DNA of 64,000 nucleotides from Pleomorphomonas diazotrophica (GTDB lineage: Bacteria > Pseudomonadota > Alphaproteobacteria > Rhizobiales > Pleomorphomonadaceae). The first letter of the stretch is position 1; each line of letters opens with the position of its first letter. The stretch spans positions 1-64,000 of the forward strand of contig NZ_PJNW01000008.1 of assembly GCF_002844595.1 (NCBI RefSeq), written 5' to 3'. Shown piece after piece: positions 8,196 through 16,521 of this stretch. The notes under the pieces are model-generated. The model was not told the origin of the DNA and did no database searches. It was given only the letters and a program-made list of their open reading frames with translations. The position numbers and the translations under genes are program-made.

Positions 8196-9460
8196 AGACG
8201 CTTCGGGCCAAAATCGCCTTGCTGCTGGTGATCTCGATCGTTTCCGTCGTCTCGCTGATCACGATCACCATGGCGTCCATTCTCGGCACCCAGACCGACA
8301 CCGCCTCGGAGCTTCTGTCGAGGCAGGCCATATCGCTCTACGCCATGGCGAAGCGGGGCGGTACGGCCGGAATACTGTCGGATCGGCCTGCTCCGGGAGA
8401 GGTGGATGCCGGTCAGACGGAGCTGTTGCGGTCGACCACGGCCAGGCTGGGCACTCCGCTCGACCTATCGGTAACACGTGACCTGGACGACGGCCGCCTC
8501 CGCACCGCATCCATCCGCGTCGGCCCTCAAGGCTGGCTGATGCTCGACTATGACCCTCCCTCGGCTCCCGAATGGTGGGGATGGCTCCTGCTGATCACCG
8601 TCAGCGTCGGATCGATCGCGGTTTTCGTCGCCAACCGCATGAGCGAGCCCCTGGCGCTTCTCGAAAGGACGGTGGAAGCGGTCGACCCGAACGGCGCCCT
8701 GCCGGTTCTGCCGGAAGAGGGGCCGACCGAAGTGCGCGCCACCGCCGCAGCCATCAACTCGCTGTCGGCGCGGCTGAAGCGGGCCATGGAGAGCCGCATG
8801 CGGCTGGTGGCGGCCGCCGGCCACGACTTCCGAACCCCTCTGACGCGCATGCGGCTGCGGGCGGAGTTCGTTGCCGACGACGAGGAGCGGGCCTTGTGGC
8901 TACGTGATATCGACGAGTTGAAGCAGATCGCCGACAGCGCCATTGAGTTGGTTCGCGAGGAAACGGCCCAAGATGCCCCCGAGGTCATCCGTGCCGGCGA
9001 TCTCGTGGGAAGCATCGTGTCGGAATTGCGGGAGCTGGGCTTTGCGGTGGAACTCACCGGCGCCGACAGCGTCTGCGTCAGGGCCAATCGTCTCGCCCTG
9101 AGCCGCGCCTTGCGGAACCTCTTCATCAACGCGGCGACCCACGGCGTACGCGGCGCCGTCAGCGTCTCAGGCGGCGCCACGGCGCGGATCACGATTTCGG
9201 ACCAGGGGCCGGGCATAGACCCCGCCATGCTCGACCAGATCTTCGAGCCCTTCTTCCGCGCCGAGCGGGCGCGACATCAGACGTTTCCGGGCGCCGGGCT
9301 GGGCCTTTCGATCTCCCGGGAAATCATCATGCGGGAAGGCGGGAACATCGACATCGTCAATGGAGCCGCTGGCGGACTGATCCAGGTGGTGGAGTTGCCC
9401 GCCGTGAGCGGCCGAGCCGATCCTTTCCCGCCGAAGGTCACCCCGGCGGTACGGTTCTGA
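8192..9460 (+). CDS. Two-component sensor histidine kinase, EnvZ-like
   Basis: 422 residues: N-terminal membrane segment (about 8-30), periplasmic region of about 95 residues, second membrane segment (about 128-148), HAMP linker (MSEPLALLERT), HisKA with phospho-acceptor H211 in AGHDFRTPLTRMRL, and a HATPase domain with the N box (LSRALRNLFINAATHG), G1 (DQGPGID) and GAGLGLSI. ATG overlaps the regulator stop by 4 bases. It phosphorylates the OmpR-type regulator upstream. It is convergent with the small membrane gene at 9475. Confidence 0.93.
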   Translation: MKTLRAKIALLLVISIVSVVSLITITMASILGTQTDTASELLSRQAISLYAMAKRGGTAGILSDRPAPGEVDAGQTELLRSTTARLGTPLDLSVTRDLDDGRLRTASIRVGPQGWLMLDYDPPSAPEWWGWLLLITVSVGSIAVFVANRMSEPLALLERTVEAVDPNGALPVLPEEGPTEVRATAAAINSLSARLKRAMESRMRLVAAAGHDFRTPLTRMRLRAEFVADDEERALWLRDIDELKQIADSAIELVREETAQDAPEVIRAGDLVGSIVSELRELGFAVELTGADSVCVRANRLALSRALRNLFINAATHGVRGAVSVSGGATARITISDQGPGIDPAMLDQIFEPFFRAERARHQTFPGAGLGLSISREIIMREGGNIDIVNGAAGGLIQVVELPAVSGRADPFPPKVTPAVRF

Positions 9461-9474
9461 CGCGGTGCGAGAGG

Positions 9475-9654
9475 TCAGCGAAAGGCGTTGCCCAACACCT
9501 TCATCGCCTTTGGCAAATCGGCCAACGCCTGCAAGAGCCCCTGGGGTTTGCCATACTGGCAGCTGGAGCCTTGCGTAAAGGCGTTCAAGGCGAGCAGGAA
9601 CACCCCGATCAGGATGAGCCGATTGACGACAAAGGTCAGAGCCCATTTGATCAT
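9475..9654 (-). CDS. 59-residue single-pass membrane protein
   Basis: This short gene is easily missed. The protein begins MIKWALTFVVNRLILIGVFL, a clear membrane segment, followed by a short tail with one cysteine (SSCQYGKPQG) and an amphipathic end ADLPKAMKVLGNAF. Its ATG overlaps the stop codon of the upstream PilZ gene in the ATGA configuration, so translation is probably coupled. Function is unknown; the pairing with a PilZ protein suggests a membrane-associated c-di-GMP role, which is inference. Confidence 0.7.
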   Translation of the reverse strand: MIKWALTFVVNRLILIGVFLLALNAFTQGSSCQYGKPQGLLQALADLPKAMKVLGNAFR

Positions 9655-10010
9655 ATCGATGACTCGCTCAGGTCCCTGACCCGGCGCGCCAACGCATCGC
9701 GTTCCGCCTTCAGCTTCCGGATCTGGCGCGCCACTTCGATCGGAACGACGGTGCCGCTGTCTCTATCGAGGAATGAGACACCCAGCGCCTTTGCCTGTTT
9801 CCACATGACGCGGACGCGGCGACTGTGTCCCTTGAGCGGTATGAGCAGCTCGAGATCGCTCGGTAGAAGCACCGGCTCCGGAAATTCGATCCTGGCTCCG
9901 CCTTGCGACATGTTCCGCACCAGGCAGTCGACGGTACACCATCGGTTGTTGAAAGCGACCTGGCCTCCCAAATAGGTACGGCCGCGATGCTCCCTGCGTC
10001 GATCCAGCAT
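9651..10010 (-). CDS. PilZ-domain protein
   Basis: 119 residues from ATG 10010, which has GAGAGG 8 bases upstream. The c-di-GMP-binding motifs are present: RRREHRGR near the N-terminus and NMSQGGARI, the (D/N)xSxxG motif, about 35 residues later. The C-terminus is a basic coiled helix (IRKLKAERDALARRVRDL). The frame extends upstream to 10400 without a supporting ribosome site or domain. It probably binds cyclic di-GMP and transmits the signal to an unknown partner, perhaps the membrane peptide translated with it. Confidence 0.88.
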   Translation of the reverse strand: MLDRRREHRGRTYLGGQVAFNNRWCTVDCLVRNMSQGGARIEFPEPVLLPSDLELLIPLKGHSRRVRVMWKQAKALGVSFLDRDSGTVVPIEVARQIRKLKAERDALARRVRDLSESSI

Positions 10011-10356
10011 GAGAAGTGCCTCTCTTTGAAACGCATTGACGCTGCTCGCTCTGATTGTCGCAACCCAGATGCCAACTCGCTTCCGTCGGCAACTTGGGCT
10101 AGATGACACGTGACGGCAGCGGCTAGCCGGCTCGGCCTTCTCGTCCGTAAATGTGGGGCTGCAAAACGACTGCCATTCGTAAGCCACTTGGGGCGGGCTT
10201 CGGTCGCCACGCGAGGCTGGTGTATGACCCCTGTGACATGCCGGCATTGCAGGTATCGCCGCAAAAAGGCCAATGCAGATGCAATCGGATGATTCCTGCA
10301 GGACCGGAGCGCCGCAGAAAACAACACCGGGTGATGCTGCTATCGGCCTCTGGTGC
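10011..10356. other. Gap upstream of PilZ gene
   Basis: About 346 bases. It is the 5' region of the PilZ gene and the 3' region of the PAP2-like gene, both leftward. I see no gene, repeat or strong hairpin in it. Confidence 0.4.
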
Positions 10357-11433
10357 CTAAGCCGATCGGGCGAGATCCGAGGCGACGTCGACAGAACCAC
10401 TCGAGGGCCGGCTCAACGAACGAGTATGGAAAAAGATCAGCCAGACGCCGACCATGGTGGCGATGGAGAAATAGCCGTCGATGGCGTAGTGCCAGCCAAA
10501 CAGGACCGCTCCGATCTGGATCAGAAAAACGACAGCCGCCCCAGCATAAGCCAAATGCCGATTGATCTCAGCGGCGGTAAGGGCGCAAAGCGTCACCATG
10601 GCCAAATGCACGCTTGGAAAAGCTGAAATACCCATGCCGAAGCCTGCCGACCTCGTAATGTAAAGCTCCCAGAGATAGATCTGGACATCACGAATGCCCA
10701 TACCACTTGGTGGCCTGTGAGCGTCAAGGGCGGAGAGCACCGAGGCAAAGCGGGTGGTGTCTCCGGCGACCTCGGCGAAGAATGCCGGGCCGGCGCTAAC
10801 AACGAGCCAGGCAACTACGTTGCCGAGAATTGCCCAGGCGAAGATGTACCCGACAAAGAACCGCTTGCGGACATCCGCTCTTGGCGCGGCGACGGCCATC
10901 CAGAAAACAAACCCGTTGACCCACAGCATCCAGCCTGGGCCATAGAAGAAGGTCAGGATGCGCCAAGCATGGGCATCGCTGAGAAGGTTGTTCAGGAAAA
11001 CCGGCGGATCGACGCCAAAGTGTAGCCAGCGGTCGAAATCGGCCAGCTGAGTATCGGCTTTGAAACCGCTGAGCCCGATGAAGGACTTCATGGCGGTGAA
11101 GGTTGCCATAAACGGAACGAGAGCCACGAGCAAAGCAAAGCCTGCCACTATGCGAGCGATCCGCTGCCGGTCGAAAAAGGCCATGACCCAGGCGCTTGGG
11201 CGTTTCGGATCAGCAATGACAGAACGTAGAAGCAGAGCCGCGAGGACGATGGCAGGCAAAACCATGATGTCGAGCGTCACAAGGCTGCTAAAATACTCGA
11301 CATAGAGCTCCGGGAAAACATGACCTACCGGCAATAAGATTGCATTGGTCAGCACGATATAGAGAAGGATCAGCCCATATATGAGACGATCACTCCGAAG
11401 CTCGCAAAGGATTGGCTTCAATAGCTTAGGCAC
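10357..11433 (-). CDS. PAP2-like integral membrane phosphatase/transferase
   Basis: About 358 residues with 6-8 membrane segments. The PAP2 phosphatase signature is split in the usual way: SAFPSVHLAM (C2-like, with serine and histidine) and GWHYAIDGYFS (C3-like, H and D). It resembles the inositolphosphotransferase-type branch that acts on phospholipids in the membrane. The GTG at 11433 is chosen because GGGGA lies 8 bases upstream; the frame opens further up only with a TTG at 11493. It is the last chromosomal gene before the tRNA-Thr island. Substrate unknown. Confidence 0.82.
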   Translation of the reverse strand: MPKLLKPILCELRSDRLIYGLILLYIVLTNAILLPVGHVFPELYVEYFSSLVTLDIMVLPAIVLAALLLRSVIADPKRPSAWVMAFFDRQRIARIVAGFALLVALVPFMATFTAMKSFIGLSGFKADTQLADFDRWLHFGVDPPVFLNNLLSDAHAWRILTFFYGPGWMLWVNGFVFWMAVAAPRADVRKRFFVGYIFAWAILGNVVAWLVVSAGPAFFAEVAGDTTRFASVLSALDAHRPPSGMGIRDVQIYLWELYITRSAGFGMGISAFPSVHLAMVTLCALTAAEINRHLAYAGAAVVFLIQIGAVLFGWHYAIDGYFSIATMVGVWLIFFHTRSLSRPSSGSVDVASDLARSA

Positions 11434-11596
11434 GCGAAGTTCCCCTATACGGAGAAGACGCGCCCCCACCCTAACTGCCAATTGTATACGCAATCATAAC
11501 GCGAGAGGTCCGGTCTTGCGCCAATTTTGAGGTGATCTGGAAACTCAGATTTGCAGCTTCGCCCAACCCAAAAGAGGCGCTTTGCAAGCATGACAG

Positions 11597-11655
11597 TTTC
11601 AAGGGATTAATGGTGCTGCGAGAGAGGATTGAACTCTCGACCTCTCCCTTACCAA
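11597..11655. repeat. Left attachment repeat with tRNA-Thr 3' fragment
   Basis: 59 bases identical to 33432-33490. Bases 11611-11655 equal the 3' half of tRNA-Thr, from the anticodon loop through CCA. Identity stops inside the anticodon loop, the usual crossover place for tRNA-targeting integrases. Confidence 0.95.
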
Positions 11656-11704
11656 TTATGGTGATGAATAAAAATTGCAAATAGAATCAATGCGTAGCTC
11701 TAGC

Positions 11705-11723
11705 TGTGCTATGTGCGTGCTAG
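11705..11723. repeat. Arm-type repeat, left end of island
   Basis: TGTGCTATGTGCGTGCTA matches 33293-33310 at 17 of 18 bases. Together with 33363-33383 it forms a family of GTGCTA repeats just inside both island ends, as expected for integrase arm-binding sites. Confidence 0.65.
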
Positions 11724-11836
11724 TCTAAATCACCTCTTTCGCTGAAAGTAATATTTAGAAAACCTCGCAAGGAAGTTCTGCATAAGTCCTCCAAGGTTGA
11801 GCGGAAAACTTCCACAAGTGCACAGATGAGCGCCAA

Positions 11837-12874
11837 TTATACGATCGTCGGCGTTGCCTCTCCGTCCAGAATTTGAGGGTCGGGCGTATCGTTGCGCCAA
11901 AGTAGTTCTGTAAATTGGATTTTATTGCCATTACCCAACCCAGCTCCCACCCCGATATAGCATTCATGAATCAGTGGGGTTCGTAGTGAACGCGCTACGA
12001 CACGAGCAGTATCGCGCGCATTGCGGCTAGTCACGAGAGGAAGAAGCTCTTGTCCAAGCGGAGTCAATGCGATGCATTCGTGGTCAATGGTGGTGTTCGT
12101 ATTGCCCTTAAGTACTATGTAAATATCTCCTTCCTTAAGAAAAACATACCCGTGATTGTTGAATGTCATGGTGCGCCGTAACCCGAGTCCCGATGCGCCT
12201 TGGATAAGGCCGCAAGATTCCATGTTTATCAAACCAGTAATATCGGCAATATCGGCAGGCTTCGCTAATTGCTTTGGGGCGAATTCTCCAAATGCAGTCT
12301 TTGAAAAAGCTTCGAACGTCGATGCATCCGCTTGTGAAAATTCGGACAGAAATCTCAGTGTGCGGGTCGAAAATCGGCCTGGACCACGAATCTCCCCTGC
12401 TAGAACCCGGCCCCAGAGCCCCTGAAGACGCTCGCTGGAAGCATCTTCGGCATAACGCTCAAAAACATTTAGCCAGTCCTCGTCGAGCTCGCCTGTCGCC
12501 TGTGGAGCGGAGCCGTCTTCATTGGCGGTTAGGTGCTCGCGCAGATCTTCGACCATCGCAGCTGCCACCGCTTCTCGGTTCATCTGCTTTCTATACTCTT
12601 TGCGAATTAGCACGTTCATAGCCCGGTGTGCTGTTTCTGGATCGGCACCGGCGCTGGTTGCAACGGTATTGGCTATCGCGGCTTCCACCAGCTTATAGGA
12701 TTCCGTTTGTGCTTCGATTTGGGCTTTCTTCTGAGCTAGCCAAGCAACAGGAATGTCAACAGCTGCACCTAAAAGCCGATCAAGTGCCTTTATCACGCCG
12801 GGCGTTAGTGCCTTCGGAATTGACACCAACGCCGATGCAATTTGCGCAGGCAAATTAGGCTGCTCGTCTGTCAC
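11837..12874 (-). CDS. DUF2806 protein
   Basis: The central part matches my memory of DUF2806: KALDRLLGAAVDIPVAWLAQKKAQIEA near the N-terminus in two pieces, then LDEDWLNVFERYAEDASSERLQ and LWGRVLAGEIRGPGRFS, a conserved block of this family. The C-terminal third (beta-rich, with NNHGYVFLKEGDIYIVLKG) is less typical. GTG 12874 is chosen over ATG 12946 because GGAG lies 8 bases before it. These proteins have unknown function and are frequent in phage and defence islands. It is the first gene inside the left end and is transcribed outward. Confidence 0.75.
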   Translation of the reverse strand: MTDEQPNLPAQIASALVSIPKALTPGVIKALDRLLGAAVDIPVAWLAQKKAQIEAQTESYKLVEAAIANTVATSAGADPETAHRAMNVLIRKEYRKQMNREAVAAAMVEDLREHLTANEDGSAPQATGELDEDWLNVFERYAEDASSERLQGLWGRVLAGEIRGPGRFSTRTLRFLSEFSQADASTFEAFSKTAFGEFAPKQLAKPADIADITGLINMESCGLIQGASGLGLRRTMTFNNHGYVFLKEGDIYIVLKGNTNTTIDHECIALTPLGQELLPLVTSRNARDTARVVARSLRTPLIHECYIGVGAGLGNGNKIQFTELLWRNDTPDPQILDGEATPTIV

Positions 12875-13204
12875 GGTGTTTGCTCCACGTATCTTCACGT
12901 CAAACGTCGTGAGAGTCTGGTAGCTCACGGATACTCGCGAATCCATCCCGCTCCGAGAGTCTTAGCTAGACATATAGTTTACGCACCCATGTCAGTTGTG
13001 ACCTTACACCCAGGCTCTATGCAATTCGGAGCTTGCTTCCGCATTCGTTTGTACTGAGGGACAGTGGCGCGGAGTCTCTCAGCCAGCACAGCGCTAGCCC
13101 GTGAAATCAGGGTGCGTGCAATCTGACGTTATTGGTCGGTTAGGTTGCGAGATCTGAAAACGGCAGTAGATGGGATGGGAACTGTCCACATGGAGGTCCC
13201 GACA
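12875..13204. other. Divergent promoter region in island
   Basis: About 330 bases between the leftward DUF2806 gene and the rightward DUF6641 gene. It should hold promoters for both. No operator palindrome stands out. Confidence 0.4.
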
Positions 13205-13651
13205 ATGAGCATCCTGAAAAGCCTGAAGCTGACCAACGCCAAGCCTGTCCGTTCGAGCGACAATCCCGTCGAGCGTGCCCGCGACAAGGTGATTTCCGCG
13301 CTCGTCGAGCAGAAGGCCATGGCCGAAGCCAAGATTGCCGGCCAGCACTTCGCGCCGACGCACATGGTCTGGCGGAAGGGCGCTGATGGTCAGCGTGTCC
13401 AGGTCGAGGCGCCGAAGCGTCTGCGGGCTGGCTGGTTTACCGATGCGTCCGGCCAGTTCTTCTTTGGCCTGCGCTATGCGGGCAAGACCATCGAGTTCGC
13501 CAAGGACAAGAACGCAGTGACGATCGGCGAGTTTGCCAACCTTCCCGGCATCATCGACAAGCTGATCGAGGCGGTTCGCGCTGGAGAGCTGGATGACCAG
13601 TTCGCCCAGGCCTCGGCCGAACGGGGCTCGATGCTCCGCAAGGCAAATTGA
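13205..13651 (+). CDS. DUF6641-like island protein
   Basis: 148 residues from ATG 13205, which has GGAGG 8 bases upstream. The pattern MSILKSLKLTNAKP, then PTHMVWRKGADGQRV, VEAPKRLRAGWF and YAGKTIEFAKDKNAV resembles the small basic DUF6641 family found on alphaproteobacterial mobile elements. No catalytic motif is visible. The frame runs back to 13145 without a ribosome site. Function unknown; nucleic-acid binding is possible from its basic composition. Confidence 0.7.
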   Translation: MSILKSLKLTNAKPVRSSDNPVERARDKVISALVEQKAMAEAKIAGQHFAPTHMVWRKGADGQRVQVEAPKRLRAGWFTDASGQFFFGLRYAGKTIEFAKDKNAVTIGEFANLPGIIDKLIEAVRAGELDDQFAQASAERGSMLRKAN

Positions 13652-13771
13652 CCGACAGCAAGTTCCTTGACGAGAGCTGAAGGGGACGTCCGGCACGAAC
13701 ACTCAGTCCCCGACTTTTCATGCTTGCCGCAGTGACCGCTGGACTGCGGCAAGGCTCATCCAGTTTCCCGA

Positions 13772-13790
13772 TTCCCCTAAGGGAAAATTT
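13772..13790 (+). repeat. Island palindromic repeat, copy 1
   Basis: TTCCCCTAAGGGAAAATTT, followed by TCG. It shares the consensus TCCCCTWAGGGRAAATNTCG with copies at 16106, 19823 (opposite strand) and 26002. It lies 131 bases upstream of the acidic peptide gene. Confidence 0.6.
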
Positions 13791-13921
13791 CGCCAACTTC
13801 GCGGAGCCATCCTAGATCGCCAGCATCCGCTGATTGAATGGTGAATTGCGATAACGCCCCATTGGCAAGCTAGCGTTGTCATCTTAAGAATGGACGTTCT
13901 ATAGAGCCAGCGGGGCTTCAA

Positions 13922-14290
13922 TTGCATTCAGATCTCGACGAGAATGAACGGTTGGGCCAAATCGTGCCTTTCCTTGCAACGCTTTCCATTGGGCGGATAG
14001 AAGCATCATCGTTGCATGGCGAGTACAACGAAGACCTCCAAATGATGGTCTCGATAAATGACGGCAGCGTTACGCCGTTGATCGAGTCCCAAAGAGACGA
14101 CGTATATTTTCTCACCAAAACCAAGGTTGATATGGAGTCTGATGATGATGACTCTGAAATGATCAACTCTTGTCATTCCGCGCTAGGCGAGAAATTTCGT
14201 CCAACAGCACCGCTATTCCTCGATCTTATCACGAAGACAATGGCATACACCGAAGAGGACGATGAAACAAAATCCATCCTCGATGAGTGA
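13922..14290 (+). CDS. Acidic protein, candidate graspetide precursor
   Basis: 122 residues if read from TTG 13922 (GGGG 7 bases upstream; no ATG is available before the stop at 13871). In-frame ATGs at 14042 and 14045 would give about 82 residues. The N-terminal half looks like a leader. The C-terminal half has two similar acidic segments: T65-K-T67-x4-E72-x-D74-D75 and T104-K-T106-x4-E111-x-D113-D114. Alternating Thr/Lys and Asp/Glu is what MvdD-type ATP-grasp ligases join into side-chain ester or amide rings. It is 6 bases from the ATP-grasp gene. Precursor identity is inference. Confidence 0.6.
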   Translation: MHSDLDENERLGQIVPFLATLSIGRIEASSLHGEYNEDLQMMVSINDGSVTPLIESQRDDVYFLTKTKVDMESDDDDSEMINSCHSALGEKFRPTAPLFLDLITKTMAYTEEDDETKSILDE

Positions 14291-14296
14291 CCATCC

Positions 14297-15250
14297 ATGC
14301 GATACGAGTATCTGCTATTTACGAGCTCGGAAGACGTTACATGCGATTTTATCGTTAAGGAATTGAGGAGCAGAGGGAAGCCCGTTTTCCGGCTGAATAC
14401 AGACAAGATCGCATCCTCAACTTTCTTGTACTCCCCTGATCCTGAGCAGATGAGTTTAGAGATAGGAGACCGGCATCTTCTCCTGTCTGATGTAAGGGCG
14501 GGCTATTACCGACGACCCAAAGAACCCCAAGTAAGCCAAATCGGCCCTTACGCGGAGTACTACGCCCGAGAGTGGCGAACAGTACTTCAGTCCGTTATTT
14601 CGTCTGTCGATGCCAAATGGCTTAATCATCCGCGGGAGATTTCTCGCGCGGAAGATAAGCTGCGACAGCTGCGAGTCGCAAAGAACATTGGCTTCAGAAT
14701 TCCTTCCACAGTTGTTACCAACGATCCGAAGATCGTGAGAGCGCGTGTCCAGCAGAGCGATGTGGTAGTAAAGCCGATTCGAAGGGCGCTCTTTGAGAAT
14801 AACGGATATCAGTCCGTGACTTTCACCACGCAGGTTGGTCACATTCGCGAGGGAATGGAGGACTCAATAAGGGCATGCCCCTTTATTATCCAGCAGCTTA
14901 TCAAAAAGAGATTTGACGTTCGAGTAACAGTAGTCGGTAACTCGGTTTTCGCTGTCGCAATACACTCGCAAGATCATAGCGAAACGCAAGTCGACTGGAG
15001 GAGGGGAGGTCACTCCGATCTCCCACACGAGGCAATAGAGCTCCCGGTCGAAATCTCAAGCCTCTGCCGTGAAATGGTCCGCCGTCAGAGTTTACGCTTT
15101 GGCGCTATCGACTTGGTTTTGGATCGTGATGGAGAGTATTGGTTCCTTGAATGCAATCCAAATGGACAGTGGGCGTGGATCGAGAACCGGACCGGTTTGC
15201 CGATAGCGAAAGCGATCGTCGACGAAATGGAAGAGATCGCCAATGCTTGA
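14297..15250 (+). CDS. MvdD-like ATP-grasp peptide ligase
   Basis: 317 residues, normal for graspetide (microviridin-type) ligases. N-terminal domain: LLFTSSEDVTCDFI, then FRLNTDKI and the GYYRRP stretch near residue 70, typical of MvdC/MvdD. ATP-grasp core: NHPREISRAEDKLRQLRVAK at 110-129, K159 in DVVVKPI, FIIQQLIKKRFDVRV (196-210), and metal/ATP ligands E285 and N287 in FLECNPNGQW. The enzyme activates acidic side chains with ATP and joins them to hydroxyl or amine side chains of a peptide. It follows the acidic peptide gene and overlaps the membrane gene by 8 bases. Confidence 0.88.
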   Translation: MRYEYLLFTSSEDVTCDFIVKELRSRGKPVFRLNTDKIASSTFLYSPDPEQMSLEIGDRHLLLSDVRAGYYRRPKEPQVSQIGPYAEYYAREWRTVLQSVISSVDAKWLNHPREISRAEDKLRQLRVAKNIGFRIPSTVVTNDPKIVRARVQQSDVVVKPIRRALFENNGYQSVTFTTQVGHIREGMEDSIRACPFIIQQLIKKRFDVRVTVVGNSVFAVAIHSQDHSETQVDWRRGGHSDLPHEAIELPVEISSLCREMVRRQSLRFGAIDLVLDRDGEYWFLECNPNGQWAWIENRTGLPIAKAIVDEMEEIANA

Positions 15251-15899
15251 TTTCACCCGCTTTATTTGGCCGTCACCCCGCTTGGAGAGCGCTGCCGAAC
15301 GAAAGGAACGAGAGCAGCACGTAGAGGCCATTGTCTCGAAAATAAAGACGCAAGAGTGGGCGATCGAACTGGATACCTCGTTGGAAGAGGCCAGAGCTAT
15401 CTACTCAGCGGAAGATGAAAGACGGAAGTATGCCGATCAAAAGGCATCAATCTATTTGACCCTAATTGCCGCAATCGTTCCTTTTTCTCTCCCGTTCGTA
15501 TCTGATATCTGGCGCGGAAATAACGTGCTGATCTCGCAGCCCGTAAGGATATGTTTCTTTGTTTCGTTCGCGCTTGCGCTCTCATATCTTGTTGGCGGAG
15601 CATGGTGGTCTTTTCGCGCGATCAGTGTTTCGGGATACCATCGCACCGACGTCGAGGATCTGCTGCAATGTTGGGGGAGCCAGCATCCTAAAACGCGGCT
15701 AACAAGGAAGATACTCTGTGCGGCGGTGCGTAATCGAGCTGGAACAAACGAAAAGTTCACAAAAGCAATTTCTGCGCACCAATTCCTAATTCGTGCGATT
15801 ATATTTTTTGTTATTTCGACTTTTATAGCTATCGCGGGTGACGACATTTATGCGCTAATTCTATCTGCTCAGTCGGTGTTATTGCAGATCATTTGCTAG
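15243..15899 (+). CDS. Membrane protein of the ATP-grasp cassette
   Basis: 218 residues. An N-terminal charged helical region (about 1-65) with DERRKYADQKASIYLTLIA leads into a membrane pair (about 67-88 and 100-122), a cytosolic loop and a third hydrophobic segment near 177-200, with a hydrophobic C-terminal tail. The ADxKAS pattern entering the first membrane helix recalls SLATT and Pycsar TM effectors, though the match is weak. ATG 15243 overlaps the ligase end by 8 bases, so it is in the same operon. It could be an exporter, an immunity protein or a membrane-disrupting effector. Confidence 0.7.
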   Translation: MLDFTRFIWPSPRLESAAERKEREQHVEAIVSKIKTQEWAIELDTSLEEARAIYSAEDERRKYADQKASIYLTLIAAIVPFSLPFVSDIWRGNNVLISQPVRICFFVSFALALSYLVGGAWWSFRAISVSGYHRTDVEDLLQCWGSQHPKTRLTRKILCAAVRNRAGTNEKFTKAISAHQFLIRAIIFFVISTFIAIAGDDIYALILSAQSVLLQIIC

Positions 15900-15959
15900 A
15901 GCACTTTGCGAATATTACCGGTTGCTTCGCTATCGCCAATAGAACGCAGAGTGTTTACG

Positions 15960-16178
15960 TCACCTACCCAAGAGTGTCAGTACCAGCATAACCGCTCCGA
16001 AGATGATCCATATCCAAGGTACATCCTTCTTTGTTTGTTGAGGCGGCGGTGGTCTTCGCCATTGCCTCCTTCGCTCGGCAAAGCTAGAGCCAGAGCAAAA
16101 CAAAATCCCCTTAGGGAAAATCTCGCTTCCGGCAGCCATAAAAAGCATTGGAATCGTTCCCGTGGGGTCGATGAGCAA
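15960..16178 (-). CDS. Possible small membrane protein
   Basis: 72 residues with a basic, proline-rich middle (ERRRQWRRPPPPQQTKK) and a C-terminal membrane helix DVPWIWIIFGAVMLVLTLLG. The C-tail anchor pattern is convincing, but the N-terminal part overlaps the palindromic repeat (encoding IFPKGILF) and no good ribosome site precedes any of the starts (16178, 16148, 16139). It may be a pseudogene or a real tail-anchored peptide. Confidence 0.38.
   Translation of the reverse strand: MLIDPTGTIPMLFMAAGSEIFPKGILFCSGSSFAERRRQWRRPPPPQQTKKDVPWIWIIFGAVMLVLTLLGR
16106..16122 (+). repeat. Island palindromic repeat, copy 2
   Basis: TCCCCTTAGGGAAAATC followed by TCG; same consensus as copies at 13772, 19823 and 26002. 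Confidence 0.6.
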
Positions 16179-16521
16179 GATAAGACTTGATGTGGGATTC
16201 CCGAGAATTAATTCAGGTTTTTTAGGCCTATGTAAACCACATTGCCGAACTCACTTGACAGGTCGTTTTTTTCTTCCCCCGTTTTCCTTGACAGATTCAA
16301 AACCTGTGAGACCATTCGTCTTGTCCGAGTGATCCAAAGCAAATTGCGCAATAGCCGAAGATTACTTGCGGGTCGTGCTGTAAAGTAGACCGGAGCGTAA
16401 AGCTCAGACACTCCCAAACACTGACGATGTTTGACGGCTTGCCGCTCCGGCAGGCCGGTTCTGTTTGGCTGACCATCCCGGTCTGCCGATGTCAATTAAA
16501 ACCCATAGATTGGAGACTAAA

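Larger units (their letters stand above)
15900..16521. other. Long gap with palindromic repeat and one small candidate ORF
   Basis: 622 bases between the membrane protein and the 573-residue gene. It contains palindromic repeat copy 2, a leftward small membrane ORF (15960-16178) and T-rich stretches with two TTGACA hexamers (16255 and 16288) that may belong to the promoter of the downstream gene. No clear -10 match was found at normal spacing. Confidence 0.4.
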
